A stretch of 64,000 nucleotides of DNA from Pseudoduganella ginsengisoli (GTDB taxonomy: Bacteria > Pseudomonadota > Gammaproteobacteria > Burkholderiales > Burkholderiaceae_D), in contig NZ_WNLA01000001.1 of the NCBI RefSeq assembly GCF_009720865.1, forward strand, positions 1,012,786-1,076,785, read 5' to 3'. A model generated the notes under the pieces. It was not told where the DNA came from. It made no database searches and was given only the letters and a program-made list of their open reading frames with translations. A program made the translations under genes and the position numbers. Every line of letters starts with the position of its first letter. Position 1 is the first letter of the stretch. Shown in pieces: positions 46,243 to 54,945 of the stretch.

Positions 46243-48069
46243 ATGCGCCGCCAGTCTCAAGTCCCCCTGCCCCCCGACCCTTCAGGCAAGCCGCCCCGCA
46301 GCGATATTGCCACCATTAAAACCCTGCTGCCCTATTTATGGGTGTACAAATGGCGCGTGCTGGCAGCCCTGATGGCGCTGGTCGGCGCCAAGCTGGCCAA
46401 CGTGGGCGTACCCGTCGTGCTGAAAAAGCTGGTGGACGACATGACCGTCACCCCAAGCCATCCGCATGCGCTGCTGGTGTTGCCCATCGGTGCGCTGGTG
46501 GCGTATGGCTTGCTGCGGCTGTCGACCACCGTGTTTACAGAGTTGCGCGAATTCCTGTTTGCACGCGTCACGCAGCGCGCCGTACGCACCATTGCGCTGA
46601 AAGTGTTCCGCCATTTGCATTCGCTGTCGCTGCGCTTCCATTTGAACCGCCAGACCGGCGGCATGACGCGCGATATCGAACGGGGCACGCGCGGCGTGGG
46701 GTCGCTGATTTCGTACACGCTGTTCAATATCTTGCCAACCCTGGTGGAAATTTCACTGGTGCTGGGCTACCTCGTCACGCATTACGACATCTGGTTCACC
46801 GCCATTACGTTTGCCGCGCTGGCCTGCTACATCACGTTCACGGTGGTCGTCACGGACTGGCGCACGCACTTCCGCCGCACGATGAATGACCTGGATTCGA
46901 AAGCCAATACCAAGGCCATTGATTCGCTGATCAATTATGAAACCGTCAAATACTTCGGCAATGAAGATTACGAAGCGCAGCGCTATGACGAAGGCTTGCA
47001 GCGCTACGAGGCAGCGGCCGTCAAATCGCAAACGTCGCTGTCGTTCCTGAACACGGGCCAGTCGATGATCATTGCCACCGCCGTCACCTTGATCCTGTGG
47101 CGCGCGACGCAAGGCGTCATCGATGGCAAGATGACCCTGGGCGACCTGGTGCTGGTCAATGCATTCATGATCCAGTTGTATATTCCGCTGAACTTCCTCG
47201 GCGTGATTTACCGTGAAATCAAGCAAAGCCTGGCCGATATGGAGCGCCTGTTTGGCTTGCTGGACCAGAACCGCGAAGTGGACGATGCGCCGGATGCGAA
47301 GCCGCTGGTAACGCATGGCGCGCAAGTGCATTTCTCGCACGTGGACTTCAGCTATGAGCCGAAGCGGCAAATCCTGTTTGACGTGGACTTCACGATTGCA
47401 GCCGGCACCACGACGGCAGTTGTCGGCCACAGCGGTTCCGGCAAATCCACGCTGTCACGCCTGCTGTACCGCTTCTACGAAGTGGGCGCGGGCGCCATCA
47501 CGATCGATGGCCAGGACATCCGCGCCGTTACGCAAAACTCGCTGCGCCATGCGATCGGCATCGTGCCGCAAGATACGGTGCTGTTCAATGACACCATTGA
47601 ATACAACATTGGCTATGGCAAGCCTGGCGCCACCAAAGACGATATCGTGGCGGCAGCCCGCGCGGCTTCGATCCACGACTTCATTGCCAGCCTGCCGGAC
47701 GGCTATGCGACGGTAGTGGGCGAGCGCGGCTTGAAATTGTCGGGCGGCGAAAAGCAGCGCGTGGCGATTGCGCGCACCTTGTTGAAAAATCCCGCGATCC
47801 TGATTTTCGATGAAGCGACGTCCGCGCTGGATTCCAAGGCGGAACAGGCAATCCAGGCGCAATTGAAAGAGATCGCCAGGAACCGCACGACGATGGTCAT
47901 TGCCCACCGCCTGTCCACCGTGGTGGAAGCGCAGCAAATCATCGTGCTCGATCATGGCCGCATTGTCGAGCGGGGCACGCACCAGTCGCTGCTGGCCGCC
48001 GATGGCTTATATGCGCAAATGTGGGCGCGCCAGCAAGCCAAAGGGGAAGAGGAAGCAGAAGTTGCGTAG
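46243..48069 (+). CDS. Atm1/ABCB7-type ABC exporter (fused TMD-NBD)
   Basis: The 608-residue half-transporter has a six-helix membrane domain (about 25-340; FRHLHSLSLRFHLNRQTGGMTRDIERGTRG is the Atm1-family hallmark) and a C-terminal NBD (about 360-590). The NBD has Walker A GHSGSGKST, signature LSGGEKQRVAIA, Walker B ILIFDEATSALD and H-loop IAHRLSTVV. Atm1-type exporters move glutathione-linked sulfur or metal species out of the cytoplasm. The protein is a homodimer in the inner membrane. It is monocistronic. Confidence 0.94.
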   Translation: MRRQSQVPLPPDPSGKPPRSDIATIKTLLPYLWVYKWRVLAALMALVGAKLANVGVPVVLKKLVDDMTVTPSHPHALLVLPIGALVAYGLLRLSTTVFTELREFLFARVTQRAVRTIALKVFRHLHSLSLRFHLNRQTGGMTRDIERGTRGVGSLISYTLFNILPTLVEISLVLGYLVTHYDIWFTAITFAALACYITFTVVVTDWRTHFRRTMNDLDSKANTKAIDSLINYETVKYFGNEDYEAQRYDEGLQRYEAAAVKSQTSLSFLNTGQSMIIATAVTLILWRATQGVIDGKMTLGDLVLVNAFMIQLYIPLNFLGVIYREIKQSLADMERLFGLLDQNREVDDAPDAKPLVTHGAQVHFSHVDFSYEPKRQILFDVDFTIAAGTTTAVVGHSGSGKSTLSRLLYRFYEVGAGAITIDGQDIRAVTQNSLRHAIGIVPQDTVLFNDTIEYNIGYGKPGATKDDIVAAARAASIHDFIASLPDGYATVVGERGLKLSGGEKQRVAIARTLLKNPAILIFDEATSALDSKAEQAIQAQLKEIARNRTTMVIAHRLSTVVEAQQIIVLDHGRIVERGTHQSLLAADGLYAQMWARQQAKGEEEAEVA

Positions 48070-48073
48070 TGCG

Positions 48074-49534
48074 TTATGCCAGCGCGCCTTTTACCAGCCG
48101 CGCCAGCGCTTTCCCTTCGCGCCGTATCGCTTCTTCATCCACGGCGCCATAGCCCAGCACCAGCCCATAGCGGTCTGGCCGGCCCAGATAAAAACCGGAC
48201 AGCGCCTGTGCAGCAATGCCGTGCTGCTGCGCGAGGCGGCTGACCGTCTCATCCATGCCATCGGGCAGGCGGGCAATCACATGCATGCCCGCATCGGTTC
48301 CCGCCAGCGGCGCCAGTTCACGCAGTTCTTCTTGCCACACATGCGCAAACAGCGCGCGCCGCTGCGCATACAGCAAACGCATGCGCCGTATGTACGCGGC
48401 GAAATGGCCCTCTTGCATGAACGCCGCCAGCGCCGCATGCGTGACCTGGCGCCCTTCAAATGACAGCCGGCTGGCCGCTTCGGTAAAACGCGCCGCCACG
48501 CTTTCCGGCAAGACCAGGTAACCCAGCCGCAGCCCGGGGAACATGGCCTTGCTGAATGTGCCCAGGTAGACAACGCGCCCGCCACGGTCTATGCCCTGCA
48601 GCGAAGCGATGGGCCGTCCTTCGAAGCGGAATTCGCCGTCGTAGTCATCTTCGATAATCCATGCACCGCAAGCGGCCGCCGCTTCCAGCAATGCGCGGCG
48701 GCGCTGCAGGCTCATGACGGCGCCCGTGGGAAACTGGTGCGACGGCGTGATGTACACGAGGCGGGGCGGCTTGCGCCAGTGGCGCTCTTGCGGCGCCAAG
48801 CCTTCGTCATCGACGGGAATGGGCGCCAGTTCCAATCCCGCCGCGCGGAACATGCGGCGCGCGCCCGGATAACCGGGATCTTCCACCCACGCGCGTTCGC
48901 CATGATCGGCCAGCAGCCGCGCGCATAAATCCAGGCCATGCTGGGCGCCATTGACCACCACCACCTGTTCCGGCGTGCAGCGCACCTGGCGCGCCAGTTG
49001 CACGTGGCTGGCAATGGCGGCGCGCAGTGCGGGCAAGCCGCCCGGCGACGCATAGCGCACGTCCGCCATGCGCACGTCGCGCCACGCGCGGGATAATAGC
49101 CGCTGCCAGACCTGAAAAGGAAAATGCGACAAATCCGGCACGCACGGCGCAAATGCCGCGCCATCCGCAATCACGGCTTCCCCCAGCACGGCGTGGGCGC
49201 GCTGCGACAGCGTGCCGCCAACTGGCCCGGCAAGTTCCCGCGCCACTGTCCCGGGCTTCGCATGCAGCCGCGCTTCCGGCAACGTCTCTGCGACATAGCT
49301 GCCCGCCCCCACCCGCCCCGCCAGATACCCTTCATCGGCCAGCCGCGCGTACGCGGCCAGGATGGTATTGCGCGACACATCGAGGTCTTGCGCCAGCTGG
49401 CGCGACGGCGGCAAGCGCTGTCCCGGCTTCAGCACGGCGGCCAGCACCAGCGTTCGCATGGCGCCGTAGACTTGCTCTGCCAGCGGTGCTGGTCCGTCAC
49501 GCTGCAATTGCGCGGCAATTTGTTCGCTCAGCAA
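48074..49534 (-). CDS. MocR-family PLP-dependent regulator (GntR HTH fused to aminotransferase fold)
   Basis: The 486-residue protein has an N-terminal GntR-type HTH (about 15-80; LKPGQRLPPSRQLAQDLDVSRNTI) and a class I aminotransferase-like domain (about 110-480) with VNGAQHGLDLCARLL, IIEDDYDGEFRFEGRPIAS and the PLP lysine in YLGTFSKAMFPGLRLGYLV. Members such as PdxR or GabR sense PLP or GABA. Its divergent neighbour is a small exported NTF2-like gene, but that pairing gives no clue to the ligand. Confidence 0.94.
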   Translation of the reverse strand: MLSEQIAAQLQRDGPAPLAEQVYGAMRTLVLAAVLKPGQRLPPSRQLAQDLDVSRNTILAAYARLADEGYLAGRVGAGSYVAETLPEARLHAKPGTVARELAGPVGGTLSQRAHAVLGEAVIADGAAFAPCVPDLSHFPFQVWQRLLSRAWRDVRMADVRYASPGGLPALRAAIASHVQLARQVRCTPEQVVVVNGAQHGLDLCARLLADHGERAWVEDPGYPGARRMFRAAGLELAPIPVDDEGLAPQERHWRKPPRLVYITPSHQFPTGAVMSLQRRRALLEAAAACGAWIIEDDYDGEFRFEGRPIASLQGIDRGGRVVYLGTFSKAMFPGLRLGYLVLPESVAARFTEAASRLSFEGRQVTHAALAAFMQEGHFAAYIRRMRLLYAQRRALFAHVWQEELRELAPLAGTDAGMHVIARLPDGMDETVSRLAQQHGIAAQALSGFYLGRPDRYGLVLGYGAVDEEAIRREGKALARLVKGALA

Positions 49535-49624
49535 ATTGGCTCCCCGGATTTTTAATAATTGGCTCTGTCAGCAAGGCCAATTATTCCATACGATGACGCC
49601 ATTGCCATCCCACAGGAGACTCGA

Positions 49625-50074
49625 ATGAAAACCAGACTGGCCACCGCGCTGCTGGCGCTGCAACTGGGCTTCGCCCATGCCGCCCCAAGCGACGCCGACA
49701 CAGTCGCCGCGCTCGATATCGCTTACCAGGACGCCGTCAAACGCAACGATGCCGACACCATGGCCCGCATCGTCCATGACGACTTCACACTGGTGAACGG
49801 CAAAGGCGTGGTGACGCGCAAAGCCGCGCTGCTCGATGAAGCCATCAAGCAAACGGTGCGCTACGAACACCAGGAAGTCATCGACCAGTCGCGCCAGGTG
49901 CGCGTGCTCGGCGACACAGCCGTGGTGACGGCCAAGCTGTGGATCAAGGGAACATTCGCAAACGGCGGCGCCATCGACAAGGTGCTGTGGTTCAGCGACA
50001 CCTATGTGCGCACGCCGCAGGGCTGGAAATATTATTTTGGCCAGGCATCGCTGGCGTTGCCGCCAGGCGGCTGA
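49625..50074 (+). CDS. exported NTF2-like (DUF4440) protein
   Basis: The ATG at 49625 follows CAGGAGA. The 149-residue protein has a signal peptide (MKTRLATALLALQLGFAHA) and then one DUF4440/SnoaL-like cone fold, with the helix ALDIAYQDAVKRNDADTMAR and strand IVHDDFTLVNGKGVV, then AVVTAKLWIKGTFANGG. Such domains bind small hydrophobic ligands or act as isomerases. It is probably under control of the divergent MocR gene. Confidence 0.85.
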   Translation: MKTRLATALLALQLGFAHAAPSDADTVAALDIAYQDAVKRNDADTMARIVHDDFTLVNGKGVVTRKAALLDEAIKQTVRYEHQEVIDQSRQVRVLGDTAVVTAKLWIKGTFANGGAIDKVLWFSDTYVRTPQGWKYYFGQASLALPPGG

Positions 50075-50075
50075 A

Positions 50076-50113
50076 TAAAAAAACGGCGCCGTGCACCACA
50101 CACGACGCCGTTT
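50076..50113 (-). terminator. rho-independent terminator of the fadD pair
   Basis: AAACGGCG (50081-50088) and CGCCGTTT (50106-50113) form the stem. Read on the minus strand the second arm is followed by TTTTTTATTC, 20 bases after the first fadD gene's stop at 50134. Confidence 0.8.
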
Positions 50114-50133
50114 CAGCAGGCAAGCTGTTAATC

Positions 50134-51816
50134 TTACGCGGCTTCTTTCGCCTTCGGCTTTTCATCGCGCAATTCGCGGCGCAAGATCTTGCCGACGTTG
50201 GTCTTCGGCAGTTCGTCGCGGAATTCGATGTATTTTGGCTTCTTGTAAGCGGTCAATTCATGCTTGCAGAATTCCTGCAGCGCTTCCGCCGTCAGGTTCG
50301 GGTCTTTACGCACGACGAACAGTTTCACGGCTTCACCGGAATTCTTGTCTGGCACGCCGATGCACGCCACTTCCAGCACCCCAGGATGCGACGCCACGAC
50401 GTTTTCCACTTCGTTGGGATACACGTTGAAGCCCGACACGAGGATCATGTCTTTCTTGCGGTCGACAATGCGGGTATAGCCCCGTTCATCCATGATGCCC
50501 ACGTCGCCCGTTTTAAAGAAGCCATCGGCCGTCATCGACTTCGCGGTTTCTTCCGGACGGTTCCAGTAGCCGGCCATCACCTGCGGCCCGCGAATGGCGA
50601 TTTCACCAGTGGCGCCGATCGGCAGCACGTTGCCATCGTCGTCCAGGATTTGCACTTCCGTCGAAGGAATCGGCACACCAATGGTGCCCGTGAATTCCTT
50701 GATGTCGACACGGTTGGCCGTGGCCACCGGCGATGTTTCAGACAAGCCGTAGCCTTCGATGATCGGCGTGCCAGTCAATTTCAGCCAGCGGTCCGCCACG
50801 GCTTGTTGCACGGCCATGCCGCCGCCATTGCAAATCTTGTAGGTGGAGAAGTCCAGCTTGGCGAATTCCGCATTGTTCAGCAGCGCGTTGTACAGCGTAT
50901 TCACGGCCGGGAATACGGACACGCGGTATTTCGCCAATTCCTTCACGAAGCCAGGGATGTCGCGCGGATTCGGGATCAGCACGTTCAAACCGCCAATCCG
51001 CATGCTCATGAAGCACGAAATCGTCAGCGAATAAATGTGGTACAGCGGCAGTGCGCCCACGAACACCATTTGCTCGCTGGTCGGCTTGAATTGCAGCCAC
51101 GCTTCGTTTTGCAGCACGTTGGAGATGATGTTCTTGTGCAGCAGCACGGCGCCTTTCGATACGCCCGTCGTACCACCCGTGTATTGCAGGAACGCGATAT
51201 CGTCGTGCGACTGCTTCACGGGTTTCAGCTTCAGGCGCGCGCCTTCGGCCAGCACTTGCTTGAACGACACGGACTTCGGCAACGAATACGCCGGCACCAT
51301 CTTCTTCACGTTGCGCACGACGAAGTTGACGATCATGCCTTTCAAGCCGCCCAGCAAATCGCCCATGCTGCCGACGATCACGTGTTTGACCTTGGTCTGG
51401 CCCACCACTTGCTGCACCGTGGTGGCAAAGTTTTCCAGCACGATGATGGCTTCCGCGCCGGAGTCGTTCAACTGGTGCGCCAGTTCGCGTGGCGTGTACA
51501 GCGGATTGACGTTCACCACCACATAACCGGCGCGCATGATGCCCGCCATGGCAACCGGATATTGCAGCACGTTCGGCAGCATGATGGCCACGCGCGCACC
51601 TTTTTGCAGGCCCTTGTTTTGCAGCCACGCGCCGACGTGCTGCGACAGCGTGTCAACGTCGCGGTACGTCAGCTTCTTGTCCATGCAGGCATACGCATCA
51701 CGGTCGGCATAGTTACGGAAAGATTCTTCCAGCAATTGGGTTACTGAGCTGTACTGCGTGTTGTCGATCTCCGCCGGCACGCCTTCGGGATAGGACTTCA
51801 ACCAGATCTTTTCCAT
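50134..51816 (-). CDS. fadD: long-chain fatty acid:CoA ligase FadD, copy 1
   Basis: The 560-residue acyl-adenylating enzyme starts MEKIWLKSYPEGVPAEID. It contains the P-loop-like AMP motif QYTGGTTGVSKGA (211-223), YGLSETSP, the FACS motif region ATGEIAIRGPQVMAGYWN and YTRIVDRKKDMILVSGFNVY. It activates long-chain fatty acids for beta-oxidation at the inner membrane. It follows a paralogue (51852-53543) by 35 bases and shares most of its sequence with it, a tandem duplication. A terminator follows. Confidence 0.95.
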   Translation of the reverse strand: MEKIWLKSYPEGVPAEIDNTQYSSVTQLLEESFRNYADRDAYACMDKKLTYRDVDTLSQHVGAWLQNKGLQKGARVAIMLPNVLQYPVAMAGIMRAGYVVVNVNPLYTPRELAHQLNDSGAEAIIVLENFATTVQQVVGQTKVKHVIVGSMGDLLGGLKGMIVNFVVRNVKKMVPAYSLPKSVSFKQVLAEGARLKLKPVKQSHDDIAFLQYTGGTTGVSKGAVLLHKNIISNVLQNEAWLQFKPTSEQMVFVGALPLYHIYSLTISCFMSMRIGGLNVLIPNPRDIPGFVKELAKYRVSVFPAVNTLYNALLNNAEFAKLDFSTYKICNGGGMAVQQAVADRWLKLTGTPIIEGYGLSETSPVATANRVDIKEFTGTIGVPIPSTEVQILDDDGNVLPIGATGEIAIRGPQVMAGYWNRPEETAKSMTADGFFKTGDVGIMDERGYTRIVDRKKDMILVSGFNVYPNEVENVVASHPGVLEVACIGVPDKNSGEAVKLFVVRKDPNLTAEALQEFCKHELTAYKKPKYIEFRDELPKTNVGKILRRELRDEKPKAKEAA

Positions 51817-51851
51817 CTATAGCCTCGTGTGATGTGTAATGTAGAGTGCGG

Positions 51852-53543
51852 TCAAGCCGCTTTTTTCTTTTCGCCCTCGTCTCGCAGGGCGCGTCGCAGA
51901 ATCTTGCCGACGTTCGTCTTCGGCAATTCATCGCGGAATTCTATGTATTTCGGCTTCTTGTAGCCGGTCAGGTTGTCCTTGCAAAACGCCATCAGCGCAT
52001 CCACCGTCAAGTTCGGGTCTTTGCGCACGACGAATACTTTGACGGCTTCACCCGAGTGCTCGTCCGGCACGCCGATGCACGCGCATTCCAGCACGCCCGG
52101 ATGCGACGCCACCACGCCTTCCACTTCATTCGGGTACACGTTGAAGCCGGACACCAGCACCATGTCTTTCTTGCGGTCGACGATTTTTACGTAGCCCCGC
52201 GCATCCATGACGCCCACGTCGCCCGACTTGAAGTAGCCGTCCGGCGTCATGACTTTCGCGGTTTCTTCCGGGCGCTGCCAATAGCCGGCCATCACTTGCG
52301 GACCGCGGATCGCGATTTCACCTGGCTGGCCCAGCGGCACTTCCTTGCCATCGTCGTCGAGAATAGCGATTTCCGTCGAGCAGACCGGCAAGCCGATGGT
52401 GGCGGTGAATTCCGTCGTGTCGCCTCGGTTGCACGTGGCCGTTGGCGACGTTTCCGACAAGCCGTAGCCTTCGATGATGGGCACGCCCGTCGCCTTGAGC
52501 CATTTGTCGTTGACGGCTTGCTGCACCGCCATGCCGCCGCCATTGCAAATCTTGAGGCCGGAGAAATCCAGCTTGGCAAATTCAGGATGGTTGACCAGCC
52601 CGTTATACAGCGTATTCACGGCCGGCAGCATGCTGAACTTGTACTTGGACAGTTCCTTGATGAAGCCGCCGATATCGCGCGGATTCGGGATCAGGATATT
52701 CAGCGCGCCCATGCGCGTGCCCCACATGGCGCACGCGGTCAGCGCAAAGATGTGGTACAGCGGCAGTGCGCAGACGATAGTGAGCTGTTCCACTTGCGGC
52801 GGCTTTTGCAAGCCTGGCTGGGCCCATGCTTCGTTTTGCAGCAAGTTGGCCACGATGTTCCGGTGCGTCAGCGTCGCGCCTTTGGAGACACCCGTAGTGC
52901 CGCCCGTGTATTGCAGGAAGGCCACGTCAGTGGCTTTCAAATCCACTGGCGTCAACTTCATGCCGGCGCCCTGCGACAGCGCGGATTTGAAGCGCACGGC
53001 ATTGGGCAGCGAAAACGCCGGCACCATTTTCTTCACATTGCGCACGACGAAGTTGACGATCATGCCTTTCAAGCCGCCCAGCATTTCACCCATGCTGGCC
53101 ACGACGATGTGCTTGACCTTGGTACGCGTTAAGACTTGCTCCAGCGTGGTGGCAAAGTTTTCCAGGATGATGATGGCTTCCGCACCGGAGTCATTGAGCT
53201 GGTGTTCCAGTTCGCGCGGCGTATACAGGGGATTGACGTTGACCACCGTGTAGCCGGCGCGCAGGATGGCGGCAATGGCGACCGGGTATTGCAAGACATT
53301 CGGCATCATGATGGCCACGCGCGCGCCTTTTTTCAGGCCACGGCTTTGCAGCCATGCGCCCAGCTGGCGCGACATCTTGTCCACGTCCGCATAGGTCAAA
53401 TACTTGTCCATGCACACGTAGGCATTGCGGTTGGCGTATTTCTGGAACGACTCTTCCAGCAGGTGTACCAGCGACCGGTATTGGTCTGGATCGATCTCCG
53501 CGGGAACGCCGGGGGGATAGGACTTCAGCCAAATTTTTTCCAT
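51852..53543 (-). CDS. fadD: long-chain fatty acid:CoA ligase FadD, copy 2
   Basis: The 563-residue enzyme has the same start (MEKIWLKSYPPGVPAEID) and motifs as its neighbour (LQYTGGTTGVSKGA, YGLSETSPTATCN, IVDRKKDMVLVSGFNVYPN). Differences cluster in the acyl-binding middle region, which may give another chain-length preference. It is the promoter-proximal gene. A palindrome that could bind a fatty-acid regulator lies 84 bases upstream. FadD pairs of this kind are known in pseudomonads. Confidence 0.95.
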   Translation of the reverse strand: MEKIWLKSYPPGVPAEIDPDQYRSLVHLLEESFQKYANRNAYVCMDKYLTYADVDKMSRQLGAWLQSRGLKKGARVAIMMPNVLQYPVAIAAILRAGYTVVNVNPLYTPRELEHQLNDSGAEAIIILENFATTLEQVLTRTKVKHIVVASMGEMLGGLKGMIVNFVVRNVKKMVPAFSLPNAVRFKSALSQGAGMKLTPVDLKATDVAFLQYTGGTTGVSKGATLTHRNIVANLLQNEAWAQPGLQKPPQVEQLTIVCALPLYHIFALTACAMWGTRMGALNILIPNPRDIGGFIKELSKYKFSMLPAVNTLYNGLVNHPEFAKLDFSGLKICNGGGMAVQQAVNDKWLKATGVPIIEGYGLSETSPTATCNRGDTTEFTATIGLPVCSTEIAILDDDGKEVPLGQPGEIAIRGPQVMAGYWQRPEETAKVMTPDGYFKSGDVGVMDARGYVKIVDRKKDMVLVSGFNVYPNEVEGVVASHPGVLECACIGVPDEHSGEAVKVFVVRKDPNLTVDALMAFCKDNLTGYKKPKYIEFRDELPKTNVGKILRRALRDEGEKKKAA

Positions 53544-53626
53544 CCTGTGCCTCGTCTCTCAGTCATTTTTATATGTGGCGCGCGGCGCACAGTGCCGGCG
53601 GTGGAAACTGCTGCAAACGAAAAATA

Positions 53627-53638
53627 GTACGCTCGTAC
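53627..53638 (-). promoter_or_regulatory. palindrome GTACG-CT-CGTAC upstream of fadD copy 2
   Basis: A perfect 5-bp inverted repeat with a 2-base centre sits in the 233-base region between the fadD pair and the peptidase gene, about 85 bases before the fadD start. It looks like a TetR-type operator. The FadP/PsrA-type regulator is the natural candidate, but I cannot match a known consensus. The rest of this spacer shows no gene. Confidence 0.4.
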
Positions 53639-53776
53639 ACAAATACTATGATGATGCTATCGGGCTGCCGCCCGGTATGCAAGCAGTTTTGTATTTTTTG
53701 AACGCCCCCTCTACGAGAAAACCAACGCTTGCCGCCGTATGGCTATTGCTGCTTTGCAGCAAGCCCTACTGCGTCG

Positions 53777-54904
53777 TTACTGCACAGGCAAAGCTATCGA
53801 TTGCGTAGCCACGGTATCAGCCGCTGGCGGTTGAGGCTGGGCCAGTTGCAACAGCTGGGCTTGACGCTCGGCCTGGCTCAGGTTTTTCATGCGCTGCACT
53901 GCAGCATAGAAGCGCGGGAAGGTTTTTTCCTGCGCCAGCAGGGCACGGAACCCGGGCAGGAAATCATTATAGGTTGCAACTGAGGCAAGGTGGGCATTGT
54001 TTAAATGTTCGGCGAAATACCTGTCATAGCCGGCATAGCCTCCCCATGCGCCATTGCGCAACTCCTGGTATTGCGATTTCAACGACGCAAAGATGCGCGC
54101 CTTTTCTTCGCGCTTTTTCTTGTCGCTGACTTTGCGTGCGTAATTGTCGGCCAGCATTTGGCGGTGCTTGACCAGCAGCTCCATAAAATCCTGGCGCCGC
54201 GCGTTGTAGCGCAGGTAGCCTTCGCGCATGGCTTCATTGCCATACATTTCCAGCCACTTTTGCACGCCCGCTTCTTCCACGGCCGACGCAAACGCTTCAT
54301 TGAAACGGGAATCGCCTTCCGCATACACGACCTGGTGCGCCAGTTCATGGAACACCATGCGCGCCAATTCCACGTCCGAATAATTGATGAAGGAAGACAG
54401 CAGCGGGTCGCTGAACCAGCCTAAGGTCGAATACGCAGGCACGCCGCCCACTTGCACGTCATTGCCTTCCTTGCGCAATTCATCGGCGTAGCTTTCCGCA
54501 TCTTCCTTGCTGTAATAGCCGCGGTAGCTGACGCAGCCGGCAATCGGGAAACACCACTGGATGGGACGCAGCGACAATTCCGGCGTGGCCACGACGTTCC
54601 ACAGCACGTAGGGGCGTTTCAGCGCTGCGTAATTCTTGTAGCTGGCATTGTCCGGCAAGCCCAATTCCTTGACGGCGAAGCGGCGGATCAGCAGCGCCTT
54701 TTCCAGGCGCGCCTTGAGTTTGGGATCGGTGGTGGGATCGCCCAGCCAGTCTTCAATGGGCCGGGCGTCGGACCAGAGCGCGTACTGGCCCTGGGCCGCC
54801 TGGAAGTAATACTTGAACTGTGCACAACCCGCGAGCATCAGTGCGCACGCGCCCGCCGCCAGCCAGAATCTGGCGCGCTTTAATTGGCGGGCAACTTTGC
54901 GCAT
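53777..54904 (-). CDS. lipoprotein zinc peptidase (predicted aminopeptidase, PF10023 type)
   Basis: The 375-residue protein has a lipoprotein signal with lipobox LAGC (acylated Cys27) and a zinc motif HELAHQ (His186, Glu187, His190) followed by RFNEAFASAVEEAG with the third ligand glutamate. DNASYKNYAALKRPYVLWNVVA is the family signature of predicted aminopeptidases. A C-terminal helical region (about 230-350) is rich in charged residues. It should sit on the periplasmic face of a membrane. The physiological substrate is unknown. Confidence 0.88.
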   Translation of the reverse strand: MRKVARQLKRARFWLAAGACALMLAGCAQFKYYFQAAQGQYALWSDARPIEDWLGDPTTDPKLKARLEKALLIRRFAVKELGLPDNASYKNYAALKRPYVLWNVVATPELSLRPIQWCFPIAGCVSYRGYYSKEDAESYADELRKEGNDVQVGGVPAYSTLGWFSDPLLSSFINYSDVELARMVFHELAHQVVYAEGDSRFNEAFASAVEEAGVQKWLEMYGNEAMREGYLRYNARRQDFMELLVKHRQMLADNYARKVSDKKKREEKARIFASLKSQYQELRNGAWGGYAGYDRYFAEHLNNAHLASVATYNDFLPGFRALLAQEKTFPRFYAAVQRMKNLSQAERQAQLLQLAQPQPPAADTVATQSIALPVQ

Positions 54905-54945
54905 TTCTCACCTTCGAGGGACCGTCCTGGCCAGGTTTTGGCATC

